Of a stretch of 10,642 nucleotides of DNA, positions 6,472-10,642 are shown one piece after another. Position 1 is the stretch's first letter. The number at the start of each line of letters is the position of its first letter. Both the position numbers and the translations under genes were made by a program. Where the stretch lies: the NCBI GenBank assembly GCA_964607765.1, contig CAZSNT010000254.1, positions 1 through 10,642 of the forward strand. Reading direction: 5' to 3'. The notes below the pieces were generated by a model that had not been told where the DNA came from, did no database searches, and worked only from the letters and a program-made list of their open reading frames with translations. Origin of the DNA: CAZSNT01 sp964607765. Its GTDB lineage: Bacteria > Verrucomicrobiota > Lentisphaeria > Oligosphaerales > JABHEG01.

Positions 6472-6788
6472 TCAGCCGCTTCGATGTCTTTCTGATCTCG
6501 CTTGATCCGACGCGTGGGAGTGAGATCCGGAAGACTCGGCCTTGTCTCATAATCTCCCCGGACGAAATGAACGAGCACATTCGGACGGTCATCATCGCAC
6601 CCATGACAACCAGGGGACGTCCCTACCCCACTCGCGTGTCGTGCACATTCCAGGGCAAACGTGGGCAAGTGGTTCTTGACCAAGTCCGGACGGTAGACAA
6701 AACGCGGCTGGTCCGCCGGCTGGGGACGGTCTCTGCAAAGGTACAGCAGAACGTGCTCAACGCGCTGCAGGAGATGTTCTCCCCATAG
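6465..6788 (+). CDS. mazF: MazF-type endoribonuclease toxin
   Basis: This 107-residue protein is a complete PemK/MazF-family toxin, a sequence-specific, ribosome-independent mRNA interferase. The conserved blocks appear in order: VFLISLDPTRGSEIRKTRPCLIIS (8-31) with catalytic R25, TVIIAPMTT (41-49) with T48, and VVLDQVRTVDKTRLV (69-83). R25 and T48 coincide in number with the catalytic residues reported for Bacillus subtilis MazF. ATG 6465 has a strong GAGGAGGAG ribosome-binding site (6451-6459) within the end of mazE, whose TAG at 6469-6471 it overlaps. In contrast to leaderless mazE, mazF thus has a good Shine-Dalgarno, so the two genes may be translated in different ways from one mRNA. The motif set is intact and the toxin is probably functional. 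Confidence 0.92.
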   Translation: MVVSRFDVFLISLDPTRGSEIRKTRPCLIISPDEMNEHIRTVIIAPMTTRGRPYPTRVSCTFQGKRGQVVLDQVRTVDKTRLVRRLGTVSAKVQQNVLNALQEMFSP

Positions 6789-7077
6789 CAGAGCGATCTT
6801 TGGGCCAGGTCGCGATCTACCCGCGCCGGTCTCGCCGAGGCATGGTCCGGTGCCGGCGGAAAGCCAGAGCCAATACGAAGCCTGAAGGCGTCCGTGAAGG
6901 CAGGGGGCTTGGAGGCTGCGCAAGAGCGCACTGATGCGATCATCTCAAGGCTCAGGAGAGAAGATCTGGCCGCGTCACTCCGAAACTTGGACCTAGTGGA
7001 CGACTACTTTCATCGAGTTCCTCTACACCGATGACCAAGCCCTCCTGAGGCGTATCGTGGAGTCCTGCCCTCCGTGA
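6789..7077 (+). pseudogene. Frameshifted remnant of an unrecognised gene
   Basis: Directly after the mazF stop codon, and in its frame, translation stays open for 81 codons (6789-7031). The later part is coding-like: LEAAQERTDAI, LRREDLAAS and NLDLVDDYF. In the next frame from 7009 it continues as FIEFLYTDDQALLRRIVESC up to TGA 7075-7077. Removing one T from the TTT at 7008-7010 joins the two smoothly as DDYF-IEFLYTDD, so a single-base insertion probably broke the gene, or there is a sequencing error. No start codon with a ribosome-binding site is obvious; GTG 6894 is a candidate. I do not recognise the family. It converges on oppC with a gap of 25 bases. Confidence 0.4.
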
Positions 7078-7102
7078 GAACGCCGTCGCGGACCCACTGC
7101 TG

Positions 7103-8026
7103 TCAGTCTTCCGCCGATTTCGGGTCGAGTGCGTCGCGCAGTCCGTCGCCCAGGAAATTGAGCGAGAACAGCGTCGATGAGAACATGGCCGCGGGGAAGA
7201 TCAGCAGCCACGGGCGCACGCCCACCTGTGCCGCGCCGTCCTTGATGAGCAGGCCCCACGAGCTCATAGGCGCCTGCACGCCGAGGCCGAGGAAACTCAG
7301 CATGGCCTCCAGCAGCATGACCGCGGGCACGGTTAGCGTCGCGTAGATGATGATCGGGCCCAGCACGTTCGGGATCAGGTGCCGCAGGATGATTCGGCGG
7401 CTGGTCAACCCCAGCGAGACGGCGGCTTCCACAAACTCCTGCTCGCGCAGGGCCAGGATCTGCCCGCGCACAATGCGCGCCATCGTCAGCCACGACACTG
7501 CCCCAATCGCGATGAACAGCAGCCGGATGTCTTGCCCGAAGGCGACCATGAGCAGGATGACAAACACGGTGAACGGCAACGCGTAGAGGATGTCCACGAA
7601 TCGCATCATCACGTTGTCGAGGCGCCCACCGAAGTACCCGGACACAGCGCCGTACAGCACGCCGATGAGCAGGGACACGGCTGTGGCCAGCAACCCGACC
7701 GTGATCGATACGCGTCCGCCGTACAGACAGCGCGTGAGCAGGTCGCGTCCGTGCGCGTCCGTGCCGAACCAGTGCTGCACTGTTGGCGGGCGCGGCCCGT
7801 AGGCGAGGTCCTGTGCTTCGTAAGAATACGGGCTGATGAAGGGGGCCAGGAAACTGGCCAGCGCAATGAGTACCAGGAAGGCCAGCCCGGCCAATGCGAG
7901 CCGGTTCGCTGCGAGGCGTCGCCACGCGTCGGCCCACAGCGACGTTGCGTGTTCGGCCGCATCGTCCGCATGCGGTCGCGGCGCCGGCACTGCTTGTCTC
8001 TCAGATTGATCAGGTGTTGCTGGCAT
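7103..8026 (-). CDS. oppC: Oligopeptide/dipeptide ABC transporter permease, OppC/DppC type
   Basis: This 307-residue inner-membrane permease belongs to the second-permease branch of peptide/nickel importers. It has an N-terminal helix (about 44-64), the periplasmic signature WFGTDAHGRDLLTR (86-99) typical of OppC/DppC, further membrane helices (about 106-130, 147-166, 172-188, 222-248, 271-292), and the cytoplasmic EAA loop EFVEAAVSLGLTSRRIILRH (197-216) that docks on the ATPase. The ATG at 8026 overlaps the end of oppB by 17 bases and has no clear Shine-Dalgarno, so translation is likely coupled. No ATPase (oppD/oppF) or binding protein (oppA) gene follows on this strand within the window. 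Substrate specificity, peptide versus other solute, cannot be told from the permease alone. Confidence 0.92.
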   Translation of the reverse strand: MPATPDQSERQAVPAPRPHADDAAEHATSLWADAWRRLAANRLALAGLAFLVLIALASFLAPFISPYSYEAQDLAYGPRPPTVQHWFGTDAHGRDLLTRCLYGGRVSITVGLLATAVSLLIGVLYGAVSGYFGGRLDNVMMRFVDILYALPFTVFVILLMVAFGQDIRLLFIAIGAVSWLTMARIVRGQILALREQEFVEAAVSLGLTSRRIILRHLIPNVLGPIIIYATLTVPAVMLLEAMLSFLGLGVQAPMSSWGLLIKDGAAQVGVRPWLLIFPAAMFSSTLFSLNFLGDGLRDALDPKSAED

Positions 8027-8936
8027 AGCGCAGTCTTGGGTCCAAGAGAGCTTGGACGATATCGACGACTAGGTTGAGTGCGATGATCAGTGCCGCATAG
8101 AACAGGACCGTGCCCATGACCATGCTGTAATCGCGGTTGAACGCGGCGTTGACGAAGTAGCGGCCCAGCCCCGGGATGAAGAAGACCGTCTCCACCACGA
8201 ACGAACCGGTGATCAGGCCCGCGGCGGCCGGCCCGATATACGAAACAACCGGCTGCAGCCCGCCGCGCAGCGCGTGTCTCAGGATCACCGTGTGCTCGGG
8301 CAGGCCTTTGGCTCGGGCGGTGCGCACGAAATCCTGCCCCAGCACCTCCAGCATGCCGCCGCGGGTTAGCCGGGCAATGTAAGCCGCGTAATACAGGCCG
8401 AGCGTCAGCGCGGGCAGGACCCGGTCGCTCCACTGCTCCCAGCCCATGGGATTGAACCACCCGAGCCACATGCCGAAAACGAGCGCGAGCAGCGGCCCGA
8501 GGACGAACGTAGGCAGGCAGATGCCCGTCATCGCCGCCGCCATCGGCACGTAGTCCCACGCGGAGTTCCGGCGCAGCGCCGCGAGGACGCCCACCGGAAT
8601 GCCAAGCGTCAGCGCGACCACGAGCGCGTAGAGGCCGAGCTCGAGCGACACGGGGAAAGCTTGGGCTATGATCTCCGAGACGGACCGGCCCAGGTACTTG
8701 TAAGACGGCCCCAGATCGCCGTGCAGCAAATGCTTCAGGTACCGCAGGTACTGCACGGCCAGCGGCTTGTCGAAACCGTACCGGGCCTGGAGGCTGGCGA
8801 GAATCTCGTCGGGGATCTTCTTCTCGTCCGTGAACGGGTCACCCGGCGCCAGGCGAACCATGAAGAACGTGATGGTGGCGATCGCAAAGAGCAGCGGAAC
8901 TGCCTGCAACACACGTTTGGCGATGAACTTCAGCAT
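8010..8936 (-). CDS. oppB: Oligopeptide/dipeptide ABC transporter permease, OppB/DppB type
   Basis: This 308-residue inner-membrane permease starts with the usual OppB helix (MLKFIAKRVLQAVPLLF, then LAPGDPF at 29-35). It contains further membrane segments around 98-121, 134-158, 173-189 and 238-258, plus the EAA loop QDFVRTARAKGLPEHTVILR (201-220), LRGGLQP (223-229), and PGLGRYFVNA-FNRDY near 255-270. It pairs with OppC to form the channel of a peptide-type ABC importer. ATG 8936 is chosen because family homology begins there and the length matches OppB (about 306 residues); the open frame extends upstream through hairpins without similarity. The Shine-Dalgarno is poor and a perfect GC hairpin ends 18 bases before the ATG. 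The gene overlaps oppC by 17 bases. Confidence 0.92.
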   Translation of the reverse strand: MLKFIAKRVLQAVPLLFAIATITFFMVRLAPGDPFTDEKKIPDEILASLQARYGFDKPLAVQYLRYLKHLLHGDLGPSYKYLGRSVSEIIAQAFPVSLELGLYALVVALTLGIPVGVLAALRRNSAWDYVPMAAAMTGICLPTFVLGPLLALVFGMWLGWFNPMGWEQWSDRVLPALTLGLYYAAYIARLTRGGMLEVLGQDFVRTARAKGLPEHTVILRHALRGGLQPVVSYIGPAAAGLITGSFVVETVFFIPGLGRYFVNAAFNRDYSMVMGTVLFYAALIIALNLVVDIVQALLDPRLRYASNT

Positions 8937-8954
8937 CAGCTGGCGGAACGACCC

Positions 8955-8973
8955 CGCCGGGCTCAACCCGGCG
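8955..8973. repeat. Perfect 7-bp GC hairpin before oppB
   Basis: CGCCGGG (8955-8961) and CCCGGCG (8967-8973) form a perfect stem around a 5-base loop. It ends 18 bases before the oppB ATG, so in the mRNA it lies next to the weak ribosome-binding region and could limit translation. No T-run follows, so it is not a standard terminator. Confidence 0.65.
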
Positions 8974-8975
8974 AT

Positions 8976-9031
8976 GAGAGAGATTGGTTTGTGGTGTGCC
9001 CGTGCGGCTGGCCCACAGACCAACCTCTCTC
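8976..9031. repeat. 19-bp inverted repeat between the dehydrogenase gene and oppB
   Basis: Left arm 8976-8994 and right arm 9013-9031 pair over 19 positions with two mismatches (8983/9024 and 8989/9018), around an 18-base spacer. Each mismatch is a G-U wobble if transcribed from one strand and A-C from the other. No T-run follows, so simple termination is doubtful. The symmetry and non-coding context fit a dispersed palindromic repeat or a regulatory RNA structure in the oppB leader. Confidence 0.65.
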
Positions 9032-9033
9032 AG

Positions 9034-9052
9034 CACCCACAAGAGATGGGTG
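9034..9052. repeat. Short 6-bp hairpin next to the inverted repeat
   Basis: CACCCA (9034-9039) and TGGGTG (9047-9052) form a perfect 6-bp stem with a 7-base loop. It lies 26 bases past the dehydrogenase stop and is the third hairpin in this 141-base gap. No T-run is visible on the minus strand. Confidence 0.45.
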
Positions 9053-9077
9053 GGGTCGGGCCAACCACCAATACTGC

Positions 9078-10394
9078 CTATGCCTTCACCACATTGGGCG
9101 CAGCCTGACAGGCATTGCGCGTGTCGATGACTACATCGACCAGCCCTGCCAGTGCGTCGTGGTCCACGCACTCGTGCGCCGTGACGATCACCGCGGCGTC
9201 GTAGTCCGCGTCCGCCAGCTCTTCGAAGCGCTTGCTGCTGATGCCGGCCAGTTGCGAGTGCTGCCGGCTGGATTTGATGACCGGGCAGTGCGGATCGAAG
9301 TAGTCGACCTGAGCGCCCTCGCCCAGGAGCTTCTCCCAGATCACGAATGTCGGGCTCTCGCGGTAGTCATCCACGTTCGATTTGTAGGCCAGACCGACGA
9401 GAAGGATCTTGGCGTTCCTGGGGCACTTGCCCCTGTCATTGAGGGCGCGTATGGTGCGCTTCAGCACGTACTCGGGCATGCCGGTGTTGATCTCGCCGGC
9501 AAGCTCGATGAAGCGCGTGGACATGCCGAACTCGCGCACCTTCCAGGTCAGGTAGAACGGGTCGATCGGGATGCAGTGTCCGCCGAGGCCGGGGCCGGGA
9601 TAGAAGGGCATGTAACCGAACGGCTTGGTCTCGGCCGCCCGAATCACCTCCCACACATCGATCCCCATCTCGGAGAACACCGTTTTCAGCTCATTGACCA
9701 GAGCGATATTCACGGAGCGGAAGATGTTCTCCATCAGCTTCGTGGCCTCTGCCACACCACACGACGACACCGGCACGGTGCGGCAGACGATCTGGTCGTA
9801 GAGTGCGGCCGCGGCAATCCCGGCCTCCTCGGTCGAGCCGCCGACCACTTTCGGGATGGTGGATGTGGAGAACTGCTTGTTGCTCGGATCCTCGCGCTCC
9901 GGCGAGTAGGCGACCAGGAAATCAGTGCCGGCTTTCAGGCCTGATACACGTTCCAGGATTGGTGTGAGCACTTCCTCGGTCGTGCCCGGGTAGGTCGTGG
10001 ACTCCAGCACGATCAGCTGTCCCGGCCGCAGGTGTGCGCCGATGGATTCGGCAGTGCCTACCACGTACTTCATGTCGGGCTCGCGGTGCTGTGTCAGCGG
10101 CGTCGGGACACAGATCAGTACCGCGTCGCACTCCGCGATCCGCGCGAAGTCCGCCGTGGCCACGGCACGCCCGCGTTCCACAAACTGCCGCCGCACCAGC
10201 TCCGTCCCGATGTGTTCGATGTAGGACGTGCCCGCGTTCAGGGCGTCGATCTTGCTTTGGTCCACATCGAAGCCGATGGTTGACAGGTCGTTTTCGGCAA
10301 ACGCCAGCACCAGCGGCAGACCCACGTAACCCAAGCCGGTCACGCCGATCACTGCCTGTTTCTGCGCCAGCTTCTCGAGCAGTACGTTTTCCAT
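9078..10394 (-). CDS. wbpA: Nucleotide-sugar dehydrogenase, WbpA-type (UDP-GlcNAc 6-dehydrogenase)
   Basis: This 438-residue cytoplasmic enzyme belongs to the UDP-glucose/GDP-mannose dehydrogenase superfamily, which oxidises C6 of a nucleotide sugar twice with NAD+. It has the Rossmann motif GVTGLGYVGLPLVLAF (17-32), VLICVPTPL (92-100), LESTTYPGTTEE (130-141), the lid/hinge TKLMENIFRSVNIALVNE (218-235), and the active-site loop GPGLGGHCIPIDPF (267-280) with catalytic C274. The C-terminal UDP-binding domain includes LAYKSNVDDYRESP (335-348) and FDPH (366-369). FYPGPGLGGHCIPIDPFYL is typical of the WbpA group, so the substrate is likely UDP-GlcNAc, for lipopolysaccharide or capsule sugars. ATG 10394 has GGGAG 7 bases upstream; a TTG at 10424 overlapping the upstream stop (TTGA) is less likely. 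Substrate assignment is inferred from subfamily motifs. Confidence 0.9.
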   Translation of the reverse strand: MENVLLEKLAQKQAVIGVTGLGYVGLPLVLAFAENDLSTIGFDVDQSKIDALNAGTSYIEHIGTELVRRQFVERGRAVATADFARIAECDAVLICVPTPLTQHREPDMKYVVGTAESIGAHLRPGQLIVLESTTYPGTTEEVLTPILERVSGLKAGTDFLVAYSPEREDPSNKQFSTSTIPKVVGGSTEEAGIAAAALYDQIVCRTVPVSSCGVAEATKLMENIFRSVNIALVNELKTVFSEMGIDVWEVIRAAETKPFGYMPFYPGPGLGGHCIPIDPFYLTWKVREFGMSTRFIELAGEINTGMPEYVLKRTIRALNDRGKCPRNAKILLVGLAYKSNVDDYRESPTFVIWEKLLGEGAQVDYFDPHCPVIKSSRQHSQLAGISSKRFEELADADYDAAVIVTAHECVDHDALAGLVDVVIDTRNACQAAPNVVKA

Positions 10395-10420
10395 GCAAAC
10401 ACTCCCGCTGCGGGGGTGGG

Positions 10421-10642
10421 TCAAGCGCCGTGTCGCCGGGCGCCGGGCTGTTGAGCATCCGGTGCCGGCAGTGCGCGCGAGGGAACCGGGTACTTTACCG
10501 GAAAACTGGCCGAATCCCAGTCGTGGGTCATGTCCTCGACGCGCCGCCAGCCAAGACAGGGCTTACCCCACAATTGGATACTCGGCGCGTAGCTGGCGTC
10601 TTCCCTGGGACCGCCGAGCACCAGCTCGGCTCTGTCTTCATG
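10421..10642 (-). CDS. C-terminal end of an unrecognised protein (partial at window edge)
   Basis: The minus-strand frame is open from the window edge (10642) to TGA at 10421-10423, giving at least 73 residues. It includes GGPREDASYAPSIQLWGKP, then GWRRVEDMTHDWDSASFPVK, and a Pro/Arg-rich tail. The body of the fragment looks coding, with high third-position GC, but I recognise no family. The start lies outside the window. Its stop is 26 bases before the dehydrogenase ATG, so the two genes are probably co-transcribed. A role in surface polysaccharide synthesis would fit the neighbour but cannot be shown. Confidence 0.55.
   Translation of the reverse strand, partial: HEDRAELVLGGPREDASYAPSIQLWGKPCLGWRRVEDMTHDWDSASFPVKYPVPSRALPAPDAQQPGARRHGA

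Noticed and set aside
7379..8077. Plus-strand open frame of 232 codons
   Set aside because: It is the complement shadow of oppC, with low-complexity Gln/His/Arg composition.
8661..9944. Long plus-strand open frame of 427 codons
   Set aside because: It is antisense to oppB and wbpA, crosses the hairpin array, is rich in His/Arg/Gln with no domain, and both minus-strand genes have clear family motifs.
1..10642. CRISPR array, tRNA, rRNA or insertion sequence
   Set aside because: No regularly spaced repeats, no tRNA cloverleaf or rRNA core motifs, and no transposase or integrase frame were seen.

Overview
The window is GC-rich bacterial DNA, probably a metagenomic or environmental chromosome fragment. 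Two membrane-anchored proteins (1527-2957 and 3001-4500) carry a C-terminal FP.TL..L / LP.DPF / YSVG.D..DDGG type tail, a pattern I associate with Planctomycetota, Hydrogenedentota and related PVC-like bacteria. That taxonomic guess is an inference from protein style. No rRNA, tRNA or marker gene is present to settle it.

Layout. (1) 1-543 is mostly non-coding. It holds GC-rich hairpin repeats, one weak small-ORF candidate and an extended -10 promoter. (2) 544-1133 is an intact DUF433 antitoxin / DUF5615 PIN-like toxin pair joined by an ATGA overlap. (3) 1134-1526 carries a broken membrane/ankyrin reading frame. (4) 1527-2957 (+) and 3001-4500 (-) are convergent, distantly similar membrane-anchored proteins of unknown function. 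(5) 4501-4792 contains a DUF5615 toxin fragment and a strong promoter. (6) 4793-5923 encodes a stand-alone AAA/DUF4143 ATPase. (7) 5924-6216 contains a short PEGA-like coding remnant, then a promoter. (8) 6217-6788 is an intact mazEF pair. (9) 6789-7102 holds a frameshifted remnant. (10) 7103-8936 (-) is an oppB-oppC permease pair with no ATPase or binding-protein gene in the window. (11) 8937-9077 is an array of three hairpins. (12) 9078-10394 (-) is a WbpA-type nucleotide-sugar dehydrogenase. (13) 10421-10642 (-) is the C-terminal end of an unrecognised gene running off the window.

From 1 to about 7100 the window looks like an accessory region: two complete toxin-antitoxin modules, one toxin fragment, a DUF4143 ATPase and several decayed frames. 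From 7100 onward it is ordinary metabolic and surface-related DNA on the minus strand. The most notable regulatory observation is that mazE and the DUF4143 ATPase both have a perfect TTGACA -35 box and a -10 box placed so that transcription should start on the A of the ATG. This predicts leaderless mRNAs. I see no clearly new multi-gene system. The best unexplained items are the convergent paralogues, the leaderless promoters and the hairpin array.
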